DNA from: Acanthopleura granulata
Taxonomy: Eukaryota > Mollusca > Polyplacophora > Chitonida > Chitonidae
Direction: 5' to 3'
NCBI GenBank assembly: GCA_016165875.1
Contig: JABBOT010000014.1
Location: forward strand, 8,665,489 to 8,729,488
Length of the DNA stretch: 64,000 nucleotides
This document shows positions 1-9,655 of the stretch, one piece after another. The notes beneath the pieces are model-generated. The model saw only the letters and a list, made by a program, of their open reading frames with translations. It made no database searches and was not told the DNA's origin. The translations under genes and the position numbers were made by a program. The first letter of the stretch is position 1. Each line of letters starts with the position of its first letter.

Positions 1-582
1 GGGACGTGCAGGTGTGTAATAAACTGCACGCTATTCACCCTGTCATTGGCCATAACTCTTATACACTTGGTATGTCTCGTAGAGACCAAGTGGTTTTAAC
101 AAGATGCCGTGTTGGGCATTCTCGTCTAACACACAATTTTATCCTGGATGGGAGCAGTGCTCCCGAGTGTGTTGGATGTGGTGCTGAATACGGCATCAAA
201 CATATCCTGGTTGACTGTGTAGACTTTGTCCATGTGCGGCAAAGATTCTACACAGTAAACTCCACATATGATTTGTTTGACAGCATCGCTGGCGACGCTG
301 TCATAAAATATTTGAAGGCCATTGGGCTGTATCATAAAATATAAATTTTATTTACATACATACTCGTGATAAAGCTTCCTTAATGTGCTGGTTTTCGAGT
401 TTTAGCTGTTTTGGTTTTCTTACCTGATTTTAATCATGTCCGTACGTTTTTGGTTTGTTTTTAATGTTCTCATGTCACCATCGAAAACCTGAACTGTCTC
501 GTGGTTCCACCTTGTTCTCGCCACGATATGGCTGAGATATTGCCGATGTGGCGTTAAACCATAATCATTCATTCATTCATTC
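1..582 (+). mobile_element. LINE copy A: 3' end of an I-superfamily (Nimb-like) non-LTR retrotransposon
   Basis: The window opens inside ORF2 of a LINE whose 5' part lies outside. Codons 3-344 encode the ORF2 C-terminus with a zinc knuckle (Cys-x2-Cys-x7-His-x4-Cys) and a stop at 342-344. A 3'UTR of about 220 bp follows, ending in four ATTC units. The sequence is identical to the 3' end of copy C (14364-14943), including variants that set A and C apart from B and D, such as TAAACC just before the tail. It is followed at once by the internal LINE sequence TCACTATCACTGATCC, so A appears to be inserted in copy B. Confidence 0.9.
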
Positions 583-3500
583 ACTATCACTGATCCATCA
601 CTTCTCCTGGATTTTTCTTGGAGAGTGCACGAGGATCTTTGTGGTAGTGACCATTTTCCTATTATCCTAGAGCATGTCACTTCTAATTCTTTAGAACGTG
701 TAGCTAGGTGGAAGTTCGATAAAGCAGATTGGATGGCATTTGAGATGTTCTGTGAGGCTGATATCACTCCACAGACTCTCAATGCAGCAGATGACCCAAT
801 ATTTAAATTTAATCAGCTTATATTACGAGCTGCAGATAGAACTATCCCTAAGACCTCGACCAGTCCAAAATCCAAAAGTAAACCCTGGTACGACAATGAC
901 TGTCGTAAAGCCATAAAGGACCGTAAAAGGGCCGAACGTATATTCAATCATTGTCCTACTGATAAAAATTTAAACCAGGTTCGTATTCTGGCAGCTAAGG
1001 CTCGTCGATTACTTAAGTCCAAGAGACGATCTTGCTGGCGGAACTTTGTTTCAGGCATTACGTCCAAAACACCTATGCGTAAGGTCTGGAATATGGTTCA
1101 GAAACTAAAGGGTAAAAATAACAAAGCAAAAGTCCAGCACTTGAAAGATGGAGATAACACACTAACTTCTCCATCCGATATAGCTAATAAATTAGCGGAA
1201 TCCATTTCAAAAAAATCTTCTTCTGAGAATTATACTTCAGAATTTCAACATATCAAAAACCAGAAGGAGAAAATGAAATTGCCCTTTTCTTCTAAAAACT
1301 TAGAAGATTATAATCGTCCTTTTAATATCGATGAACTGAGAACTGCACTCAGAAAGGCACATGATACAGCATGTGGTCCTGATAACGTATATTATAAATT
1401 TCTGAACCATTTATCAGCTGAACCACTTGAGACTCTCTTGGACTTATTGAACGATATTTGGATAACTGGTAATTTTCCACCCTCATGGAGGGAGGCATGT
1501 ATTATCCCGGTTCCCAAACCGGGTAAGGATCATACTGATCCAAATAATTACCGTCCCATAGCTCTTACCAGTTGCGTCTGTAAGACTATGGAACGGATGA
1601 TAAATGATAGACTTGTTTGGTTTCTTGAAACCAACAAGTTACTATATAATATCCAATGTGGTTTTCGTCAAGGTAGATCCACAGTGGATCACCTGGTTCG
1701 ACTTGAAAGTATCATTCGCCATGCTTTTATTAATAATGAACATGTGGTGTCGATATTTTTTGACCTTGAAAAGGCCTACGACACCACGTCTAAATATGGC
1801 ATTTTTAAAGACCTCGCGGATATGGGCCTTAAAGGTGGATTACCTATATTTATATCCAAATTGTTATCAATTCGTCAGTTTAAGGTACCGGTGGGGTCCA
1901 CTCTTTCGGACTCTTATGAGCAAGAGATGGGTGTACCCCAGGGCAGTATCCTTTCACCTACGCTGTTCAGCATCAAAATTAATAGCTTGGCCCAAACATT
2001 AACATCTGGAACCGAGGGTTGTTTATATGTAGATGATTTTCTGATATGCTACCGGGCGAAAAATATGAATAACATCGAGCGGCAACTGCAGCTTTGTCTC
2101 AATAAGATCGAGAAATGCACAGTTGCCAATGGCTTCAGATTTTCTACCTCTAAAACCGTGGGTATGCATTTCTGTAACAAAGGGAAACTTCATCTAGATC
2201 CTGAGCTTAAATTTCGTGGTGAAACAGTGAAGATTGTTGGGGAAAATAAATTTTTAGGGGTTATATTCGATAGTAAACTATCTTTTATATCTCACATAAA
2301 AACGCTTAAAGCTAAATGTATAAAGGCTCTGGATATAATTAAGGCCGTGTCTAGCACCGATTGGGGTGCTGACCGATCTGTTTTACTTAATTTATATCTT
2401 TCTCTGGTGAGGTCTAAATTGGACTATGGGTCCATCATTTATGGTTCCGCTAGGAAATCATATCTTAAAATGTTGGATCCGGTCCATCACCAAGGTCTGA
2501 GGCTCAGCCTTGGTGCCTTTAGAACCTCACCAGTAGAGAGTTTATACGTGGAGGCCATTGAGCCTTCTTTACATAACCGACGTATTAAACTCAGCCTTCA
2601 ATATGAAACAAAGCTTAAAGCTCACCCAACAAACCCTGCCTACGACTGTGTTTTCAATCCATCATACGTAGACAAATATACTAAATGTCCTAACAAGATC
2701 CCTCCGTTCGGTCTTCGTATACAGGACCATGTTGTGGAAGCTAACATCAAGCTAGAGGAGATAGCTCCGGTATCCTTTCTGGAGTCTCCTCCCTGGCTTC
2801 TTCCACAACCTAAACTAATATTTGATCTACGTCAATATAATAAATCGAATACAAACCCTCTTATAATTCAACAAGCTTTTGCTGAAATTAAGGCTAATTA
2901 TCCAAATTATAAATTTATATACACTGATGGGTCAAAGGATGAGGACAGGGTTGCGGCTGCGGCTGTCTTAGAACAGCGGGTCTCTTCTCTTCGTCTTCCG
3001 TCTTCATCGTCTATCTTTTCTGCAGAAGCCAGGGCTATACTCCTGGCCTTATCATATGTTTCCTCTGGGCGTGCCCAGAGGGCAATGGTATGTAGTGACT
3101 CGCTCTCCTGCCTTTTGGCAATGCAGAATAATAAATTGAAAAACCCGCTTATTCTGCCAATTTTAGTCTTACACAGAAAATTGATTAAAAGAGGCAAAGA
3201 TATTATATTCTGTTGGATACCAAGCCATGTTGGTATCCATGGAAACACAGTCGTGGACAGGAAGGCAAAGGCTGCCCTAAATAAATCCGTATCAAAAGTT
3301 AAAATCCCATACGCTGATTTTAAATCTAACATTCTTAAGTATATCCGTCGCCTTTGGCAGGATGAATGGGACGTGCAGGTGTGTAATAAACTGCACGCTA
3401 TTCACCCTGTCATTGGCCATAACTCTTATACACTTGGTATGTCTCGTAGAGATCAAGTGGTTTTAACAAGATGCCGTGTTGGGCATTCTCGTCTAACACA

Positions 3501-3948
3501 CAATTTTATCCTGGATGGGAGCAGTGCTCCCGAGTGTGTTGGATGTGGTGCTGAATACGGCATCAAACATATCCTGGTTGACTGTGTAGACTTTGCCCAT
3601 GTGCGGCAAAGATTCTACACAGTAAACTCCACATATGATTTGTTTGACAGCATCGCTGGCGACGCTGTCATAAAATATTTGAAGGCCATTGGCCTGTATC
3701 ATAAAATATAAATTTTATTTACATACATACTCGTGATAAAGCTTCCTTAATGTGCTGGTTTTCGAGTTTTAGCTGTTTTGGTTTTCTTACCTGATTTTAA
3801 TCATGTCCGTACGTTTTTGGTTTGTTTTTAATGTTCTCATGTCACCATCGAAAACCTGAACTGTCTCGTGGTTCCACCTTGTTCTCGCCACGATATGGCT
3901 GAGATATTGCCGATGTGGCGTTAAGCCATAATCATTCATTCATTCATT
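583..3948 (+). mobile_element. LINE copy B: ORF2 distal part and 3' end, interrupted upstream by copy A
   Basis: B begins at an internal ORF2 position directly after A's ATTC tail and runs through reverse transcriptase, RNase H and C-terminal zinc knuckle to a 3'UTR and ATTC tail near 3948. Its 5' half should lie beyond A, outside the window. From 583 to about 1541 it is identical to copy C. It then carries many private changes, dense between about 1600 and 1920. Non-LINE sequence starts after the tail at about 3949. Confidence 0.88.
625..3711 (+). CDS. LINE ORF2 fragment (copy B): end of endonuclease, reverse transcriptase, RNase H, zinc knuckle
   Basis: This frame of about 1028 codons is open to its stop. 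It starts late in the APE-type endonuclease (the SDHFP catalytic motif is at its N-terminus). The reverse transcriptase shows the FRQGRST region, the motif-A block FFDLEKAYD, the GVPQGSILSP block and the YVDD active site. A ribonuclease H domain follows, with the YTDGSKDED, SAEARAI and WIPSHVGIHGN blocks. A Cys-x2-Cys-x7-His-x4-Cys knuckle is at the C-terminus. In intact elements ORF2 makes the nicking and reverse-transcribing enzyme for target-primed insertion. This copy lacks its own start and most of the endonuclease because of the A insertion. A Trp-to-Ser change follows motif A, compared with C and D. It is unlikely to be active on its own. Confidence 0.85.
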   Translation: MHEDLCGSDHFPIILEHVTSNSLERVARWKFDKADWMAFEMFCEADITPQTLNAADDPIFKFNQLILRAADRTIPKTSTSPKSKSKPWYDNDCRKAIKDRKRAERIFNHCPTDKNLNQVRILAAKARRLLKSKRRSCWRNFVSGITSKTPMRKVWNMVQKLKGKNNKAKVQHLKDGDNTLTSPSDIANKLAESISKKSSSENYTSEFQHIKNQKEKMKLPFSSKNLEDYNRPFNIDELRTALRKAHDTACGPDNVYYKFLNHLSAEPLETLLDLLNDIWITGNFPPSWREACIIPVPKPGKDHTDPNNYRPIALTSCVCKTMERMINDRLVWFLETNKLLYNIQCGFRQGRSTVDHLVRLESIIRHAFINNEHVVSIFFDLEKAYDTTSKYGIFKDLADMGLKGGLPIFISKLLSIRQFKVPVGSTLSDSYEQEMGVPQGSILSPTLFSIKINSLAQTLTSGTEGCLYVDDFLICYRAKNMNNIERQLQLCLNKIEKCTVANGFRFSTSKTVGMHFCNKGKLHLDPELKFRGETVKIVGENKFLGVIFDSKLSFISHIKTLKAKCIKALDIIKAVSSTDWGADRSVLLNLYLSLVRSKLDYGSIIYGSARKSYLKMLDPVHHQGLRLSLGAFRTSPVESLYVEAIEPSLHNRRIKLSLQYETKLKAHPTNPAYDCVFNPSYVDKYTKCPNKIPPFGLRIQDHVVEANIKLEEIAPVSFLESPPWLLPQPKLIFDLRQYNKSNTNPLIIQQAFAEIKANYPNYKFIYTDGSKDEDRVAAAAVLEQRVSSLRLPSSSSIFSAEARAILLALSYVSSGRAQRAMVCSDSLSCLLAMQNNKLKNPLILPILVLHRKLIKRGKDIIFCWIPSHVGIHGNTVVDRKAKAALNKSVSKVKIPYADFKSNILKYIRRLWQDEWDVQVCNKLHAIHPVIGHNSYTLGMSRRDQVVLTRCRVGHSRLTHNFILDGSSAPECVGCGAEYGIKHILVDCVDFAHVRQRFYTVNSTYDLFDSIAGDAVIKYLKAIGLYHKI

Positions 3949-4079
3949 CTTATGTTAAACGAAGATTGTAAAACTGCCTGCGAAGACCTTACGAATGAAT
4001 AGGAGTTGTTTTGTGCAAAAAATAAAAAAGAATGTCTAGAAACCGTTCTCCAAGCTGCGATTTAAAAAGATTGCTGTGT

Positions 4080-4620
4080 TAATTTAGACCAGGAGAAAGC
4101 CTCTGAGAGAGTAGGCTGGTCATTTTTGTCTAAATGTTTACAGAAATTTAACTTTTGGCAAGTGAGTGCAACTATTTTATACTTATATTTCAAGTAGTAG
4201 TATTGTGAATTGGCACATAACAGAAGAATTTAAACTGAGTAGAAGTGTTCGACAGGATTGTTCTTTATCACCATTGTTATACGTCTTGTTCTTAGAACCC
4301 TTTATAGTGACCATAACAAACAATGATGGAATTAAGGGTGTACGGTTACCCGGCACAAGTAAGGAAGTAAGAGTGTCAGCATTTGCAGATGATACGACTG
4401 TAATTTCACCTGAGGAGAGTTCTTTTACCACTTGTAATTAAAATAGCAGAAAGATATGGGAAAGCCTCAGGAACAAAACAAAACTTGTTGAAAGTACGAT
4501 TCTTCCCAATGGTAACTGAAACGAAAATTCTGTGCACTGCGGAGTGCTGAAGACCACTAAGAACTCTAAGATTTGTGGAGTATTTGGGGGGGGGGGGCCA
4601 GATCAAACAGAACCCAAATG
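4080..4620 (+). pseudogene. Degraded reverse-transcriptase fragment of another LINE (L1/Tx1-like)
   Basis: Translated in pieces, this shows a motif-A-like block (DQEKASERVGW, near 4090), then after a frame change VRQDCSLSPLLYVLFLEPF (4240-4310), a motif-C block FADDTT (near 4383) and YGKASGTKQN (near 4455). These are reverse-transcriptase motifs of L1/Tx1-type elements, clearly different from the Nimb-like copies here. Frameshifts and stops break the frame. A run of 11 G follows near 4587. No ends were found. Confidence 0.65.
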
Positions 4621-5460
4621 TGAACGTGTTTTAAGTAAGGTAAAAAAAAGTATCAGTATTCCTCCTTTAACCAGGAAGTTTTAGGTGTGACAGTGTATGT
4701 CGTATGTGTTCTTTAGTTTAATATTCGGTGTGCTCGCAACGAGATAATATTTGAGAAGAAGAACAAGAATGCTGTTGCCATTGCAAAAGTTGCCAAAGGA
4801 ATAACTAAAACACGTATTCATGTTAACTTTTTGTGACTAGACAGGCCATCTTTCGAGAAAATCTGGTGTATATACAGGGTCTTCTGTATTTTACGGAATG
4901 ATAAATTAGTGTATTTATTGAAATGATAAGCTAACGTGCAATTGCTTTATTCACAAAGCAGTCATCTTGTCTGTGATATTTTATTTTAATTAAAATTGCT
5001 TTCTGATTTCTAAAGTTTGTCACAGGGAAGTGTCGTTAAATCCTGTGTAGTTGATGACAAATATGGATCTGAAATGAATAGATATGACTGGGATCCAGTG
5101 AGAGAGGCGCAAATTCCATGTCCTATGACAAAAAAGTAAACACCAGAAGAAATGTGTGGCGAGGATTCTCCATTTTGGTGGTAAGTTTTTATTTCTTCAT
5201 GCAGGTATTTAATCATTACGACATTTAGGTTCTAAATTTATGTGCCTATCAATCTGAATTAAAATCTCATCCATGCAGGACAAATTAAAAATTTGTGATT
5301 TTCAAGGAAGTTTTATGTTTGGGTGCGTAAGAGGAGTGGCAAGGTATTTAGAAAGAAATTTCTTTTTTATTGTTGCAAGAAAAAAAAAGTATAGATAGTT
5401 TTTTTTCTGATTTTAAGTAGACTTGTTTCATTGTTTGTGATAGGGAATTAGCTCCATATT
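4621..5460. other. Stretch without recognisable gene
   Basis: AT-rich DNA with short stop-filled frames. It may be the 5' part or flank of the ISL2EU-like transposon, but I could not find a terminal inverted repeat matching the region beyond 30.5 kb. Confidence 0.4.
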
Positions 5461-5463
5461 GGA

Positions 5464-6201
5464 ATGCAGTGGAGAAAGGCGAAGAGGTATCTCTATGTGG
5501 CGAATTCACGTATGGTCGAGGCCGAAGAAAAAAACAACCAAAATGACTGGGAAATTGAATCTGAGGAACCGGATCTTGAAGAAAGTGACGAAGACTCATT
5601 GACAAGTAGACAACAGGTATTCTTTAAGAAGATTGATGATATTATATATTTACATTAACAGCTATCTAGAGACCTGTAGCGAGCATTTCCAATATAACAT
5701 TTCTGGCCAACATAGACTTCATTTTTAATTCTTTGCATTCAGCCCTGAGGGTGAATTTTATAACCTGTATTTCAAGGAGTTAAATACAAAAGTCACAGTC
5801 GCTTTGCACACAGACACACAAGCACACACATATATATAAGCAAAAATGCATGATATGGATTATATATTCATAACATAAAGGCCTAACCTCGTGTTTTCTT
5901 TATTTTTAGAACAAAAGAAAGGAAAAAACAAGGACAGCTCTTGTCGAGCAGGCAAGAAAACTTCTCCGTGAAGAATTTTGTTCAGTGTGAAGTGTAGGGT
6001 TAAATGAAATATCTCTGTTATCTCTCTTGCATGATCCTATCTCGCAAAACAGTTAGGGAATGTTTGTGAAAATATATATTGTGAATTTTATTATCATTTT
6101 ACTGTTATCAGGTAGAAGAGACAAATGTGGACGAACTGAAGAGGTCACAGTGCTAAGAGAGGAGATTCGGTCTCTCAGACAGGCATTGACAGCCATAAAT
6201 G
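5464..6201 (+). pseudogene. Candidate 5' exons of the interrupted DDE_Tnp_4 transposase gene
   Basis: Three candidate exons are seen. 5464-5616 is an acidic segment rich in Glu, Asp and Ser ending at an AG/GTATTC donor. 5910-5987 follows a TTTTTAG acceptor and continues in the same phase (NKRKEKTRTALVEQARKLL) up to a TGA. 6112-6201 follows TTATCAG and can encode a charged helical stretch (LREEIRSLRQAL) before a GTATGT donor. Acidic and coiled-coil segments upstream of the HTH domain would fit this transposase type, and the HTH and catalytic exons lie on the same strand beyond the LINE stack. The link is inference. No THAP domain could be recognised upstream. Confidence 0.35.
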
Positions 6202-6377
6202 GTATGTATTGATAGGCTTAATTCGTTCAGTATTTTAACATTTTACCTTTTTCAGCTGTAAGTAATAGGCTTGAAAGCTGAAGATATTGTAACTCATTCA
6301 TGTCCATATATTTTGAACAATATTTGAGTTTTGTAACTCCTTTTTGTACTCCTGTAACTAGTTTCAACAGGGGAGTT

Positions 6378-6390
6378 TCGAGTTCGACCC
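6378..6390 (+). repeat. Left target-site duplication of LINE E+D
   Basis: TCGAGTTCGACCC before the E 5' end recurs at 18311-18323, directly after D's ATTC tail. The exact 3' limit is uncertain because both the element and the target continue in C. Confidence 0.75.
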
Positions 6391-7049
6391 CCCCCGTGGG
6401 GTTCCCGGGAGTGAAAAGAATAGGGCCCCAGTTCTCTAGGCAAGCTTGTCGTACGTGGCGACTAACCTAGGGCTCTCCCGTGTGGTTCCGGTGAATAGAA
6501 TAGTTCCACAGCCTCCCCGGGCTGGTCGTACAAGGCGACTAAAAGGGGCAACCTGTTTGCCGTGGGTTGCGACCCGTGATGGGGGAGGACGGGATCCTGG
6601 TGGCTGAGGGCGGGTTTATCTTGCGAGATCCTCACGCCCAACACTCCACTTCGGCCCTTACTTCTCCAAAGACGGGCGGTCGGAGGGCCCGATCCGATCA
6701 ATCGGCTGGTCACGCCTTGCCTCTGCGTGGTCCCAAAACTTCTCTCTATAAACACTCCTTAGAGAACAAATGATTTTTTCTCAAATTTCGTTCGTGGGAT
6801 TGCGTTTGAGGCGGTGGCTGTAGGGTCACTCAAGTAGTCCGTGTCTAATGTGCAACCTCCTTCATAGGGTGGGTGATGGAGGAGCTCGGGTGGGGAATGG
6901 GGTGTGCATATTAAGGCCATCTATTTGAGTATACCCCATGTGGAATCCTTGGTGTCTTTCCTGCCGGGTATCCCCAGGTTGAGGCATCGCCCTTGTTGGC
7001 ACTCCGTGGTGGGTGGGGAACACGTGGGGTGAATTCCTAATTATTTATT
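6389..7049 (+). promoter_or_regulatory. LINE 5'UTR / putative internal promoter (copy E)
   Basis: A GC-rich leader of about 660 bp with two spaced near-repeats, GTCGTACGTGGCGAC and GTCGTACAAGGCGAC, about 75 bp apart. Each can fold as a GTCG/CGAC stem with a 7-nt loop. Copies C and F keep the pair. Non-LTR elements usually carry internal promoters here; promoter function is inference. Confidence 0.5.
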
Positions 7050-8418
7050 ATGAATACCCTAAACCTTTCAAAAAATCTTTCTAACATTCGATCGTCGTCT
7101 CAGCCGAATTCAGGGGCTGATAAAAAGAGGAAGCTGGAGGTTCTATCAGACCCCTCTAGACATTGGACAGGAAAGTTGGCCGGCTTTTATTGTTCTCTCA
7201 ACAAAGAGTGAACAAAAGCCGGCCTCGAAAATACATCCCTTTCTTTTGAAGAGGGCCTTGGAGGGTGCAGCAGGCACTTTCAAAAATGTTAAAAAGCTGC
7301 GATCCGGAGACATTCTGATAGAATGTTTCCGGAAACAGCAATCTAAAAATTTACTATCGCTGAATAAAATTTCTGATATATCCGTTTTTACATCCCCTCA
7401 CAATACCCTGAACAGCTGTCAGGGAATAATACGTGACAGGGATGGGGATATTTTCGACCTAACTGAAGAGGAAATATGTACAGAATTAAAGCCACAGGGT
7501 GTTGTCAGAGTGAAACGTTTCACAACAAAAAGAGCTGGCAACATCCTCAAATTAAACACATACCTGCTGACATTTAATAGCACCTCTCTACCATCATATA
7601 TCTACATTGGCCCGTATAGGGTTAATGTGGATTTATACATACCTAACCCGACACGATGTTTTAATTGCCAAAAATTTGGTCATGGTAAAGGCCAATGTAA
7701 AAATAAATTGGTTTGTTTCAGATGCGGCACTGAAGGTCATGATGGTTTTGACTGCAGCAGCACAATCAAGTGCTGCAATTGCGGCCGAGATCACATGGCC
7801 TCCTCTAAGGACTGTCCTCTTTTCATTAAAGAAAAACAAATAATCAACTTAAAAACTAAAAACAACATTTCCTATCAGGAGGCCCGCAAATTGGCCTCAC
7901 TTTCGAGTACGCCACCGCAGACTTCGTTTGCCAATGTGGTCAAGCGAGCTGCAACATCTGTTGCAACTCAAACTTCTTTGACTTGGCCCATTGGAAACGA
8001 CAAACCTAGTTCGATCACTGTGGAACCTTCAGCTCAACCTGCCCGGAACTCTTGTTCAACTCAGACCATCACAGTACAAGAAACAAAACCAGTAAACAAT
8101 GTAAAACAAACTGATAAACCTGAACCTCAGCCCTCTAAAAATCATAATGAAGAAAACAAATCCAAAAGTACAACTCCCAGTAGTAATATTAAAGCCAGTA
8201 AACCGAGTGGCCCCAGAGAACATCTTTCTAAGGCCACTCAAGATCCTGTCCAAACATTTAACAGGTTTGGATCGTTGGAGGACGTTGTCCCTTCAACATC
8301 AGATGCGGATGTGATGGATACATCACCCGCACCAGGGAGATCTTCCAGCCGATCTCCAAGGAAGGGTCGTCCTAGATCCAAACATAAAGAGAAATCTCCT
8401 ATACGCCTCCCTCCGTAA
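7050..8418 (+). pseudogene. LINE ORF1 (copy E), nucleic-acid-binding protein with CCHC knuckles, frameshifted
   Basis: ORF1 of Jockey/I-type LINEs makes an RNA-binding chaperone of the ribonucleoprotein. The start at 7050 (MNTLNLSK) is conserved with copy C at 9656. One extra C in the run near 7150 shifts the frame, and the correct frame reopens by 7246 and runs to the stop at 8416-8418. Near 7655-7815 there are three zinc knuckles (CFNCQKFGHGKGQC, CFRCGTEGHDGFDC, CNCGRDHMASSKDC). The C-terminus is Ser/Pro/Arg-rich and basic. The stop overlaps the ORF2 start as TAATG, so ORF2 could be made by reinitiation, as reported for the silkworm LINE SART1. Confidence 0.85.
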
Positions 8419-8998
8419 TGTCTACATACGATAAAATTATACAGTGGAATTGTTGAGGTCTTAAGGTTAATATGATTGAAATAACACAGCTGGTCCAATC
8501 ATTAAATCCCATTGCCCTTTGTCTTCAGGAAACTCACCTGAAGAAATCTGACAAAGATAAAATAACCCTCAAAAATTATTCACTTTATAGTACATTTTGT
8601 CACGAAGAAGAGCGAGCTGCAGGCGGCTCCTCTGTCTTCATAAATAACAATATTATCCACAGTCCTGTTGCTCTGGATACAGAGCTTCAGGCTGTGGCCG
8701 TTCGTGTCTCATTGTCTAAGACAGTCACTTTGTGTTCGGTTTATATTCCTCCGAACACTTCTTTGTCAGCTTTACAGTTACATAATTTGAAAGAACAATT
8801 ACCTACACCCTTCGTAATAATGGGCGATTTTAATTCCCATAACCCCTTATGGGGAAGTAACAATGTAAATAATAAGGGCAAGGTAGTAGAAGATTTTTTA
8901 ATCAAGGAAGAACTGTGTTATTTCAATGATGGTTCTAATACTCATTTGCATGCGGGTAATGGCATCTATTCTGCTATCGATCTCACTATCACTGATCC
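8418..8998 (+). pseudogene. LINE ORF2 start (copy E): APE endonuclease, cut by copy C insertion
   Basis: The first part of the apurinic-like endonuclease is present: the QWNC-GL motif, LQETHLK with the catalytic Glu, and GDFNSHNPLWGS. The Arg codon after QWNC (CGA in copy C) is TGA here at about 8455, an in-frame stop and a CpG-type transition. The frame then ends at the C insertion. The rest of the same ORF2 is at 14960-18074. Confidence 0.85.
8983..8998 (+). repeat. Left target-site duplication of LINE copy C
   Basis: TCACTATCACTGATCC lies directly before the C 5' end and is repeated at 14944-14959 directly after its ATTC tail. The first two bases could belong to the tail, so the true length is 14-16 bp. 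Confidence 0.92.
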
Positions 8999-9655
8999 CC
9001 CGTGGGGTTCCCGGGAGTGAAAAGAATACGGCCCCAGTTCTCTAGGCAAGCTTGTCGTACGAGGCGACTAACCGAGGGCTCTCCCGTGTGGTTCCGGTGA
9101 ATAGAATAGTTCCACAGCCTCCCCGGGCTGGTCGTACAAGGCGACTAAAAGGGGCAACCTGTTTGCCGTGGGTTGCGACCCGTGATGGGGGAGGACGGGA
9201 TCCTGGTGGCTGAGGGCGGGTTTATCTTGCGAGATCCTCACGCCCAACACTCCACTTCGGCCCTTACTTCTCCAAAGACGGGCGGTCGGATGGCCCGATC
9301 CGATCAATCGGCTGGTCACGCCTTGCCTCTGCGTGGTCCCAAAACTTCTCTCTATATACACTCTTTAGAGAACAAATGATTTTTTCTCAAATTTCGTTCG
9401 TGGGATTGCGTTTGAGGCGGTGGCTGTAGGGTCACTCAAGTAGTCCGTGTCTAATGTGCAACCTCCTTCATAGGGTGGGTGATGGAGGAGCTCGGGTGGG
9501 GAATGGGGTGTGCATATTAAGGCCATCTATTTGAGTATACCCCATGTGGAATCCTTGGTGTCTTTCCTGCCGGGTATCCCCAGGTTGAGGCATCGCCCTT
9601 GTTGGCACTCCGTGGTGGGTGGGGAACACGTGGGGTGAATTCCTAATTATTTATT
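8999..9655 (+). promoter_or_regulatory. LINE 5'UTR / putative internal promoter (copy C)
   Basis: Nearly identical to the copy E leader and with the same paired GTCG-N7-CGAC hairpin motifs (near 9055 and 9133). It ends at the ATG of ORF1. An antisense frame of 97 codons (9068-9361, -) is open in both E and C but is probably a shadow of the GC-rich leader. Confidence 0.5.

Larger units (their letters stand above)
6389..8998 (+). mobile_element. LINE copy E: 5' part of the host element E+D, interrupted by copy C
   Basis: E begins in a C-run (CCCCGTGGGGTTCCCGGG). It has a 5'UTR of about 660 bp, ORF1, and the first ~190 codons of ORF2, then stops abruptly at TCACTATCACTGATCC (8983-8998), where copy C starts. 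The missing remainder resumes at 14960 as copy D. E and D are therefore one insertion split by C. Confidence 0.9.

Noticed and set aside
6462..9361. Antisense 97-codon frame conserved in two LINE leaders (6462-6755 and 9068-9361, -)
   Set aside because: The two leaders are nearly identical DNA, so an open antisense frame is expected. No start context or family match.
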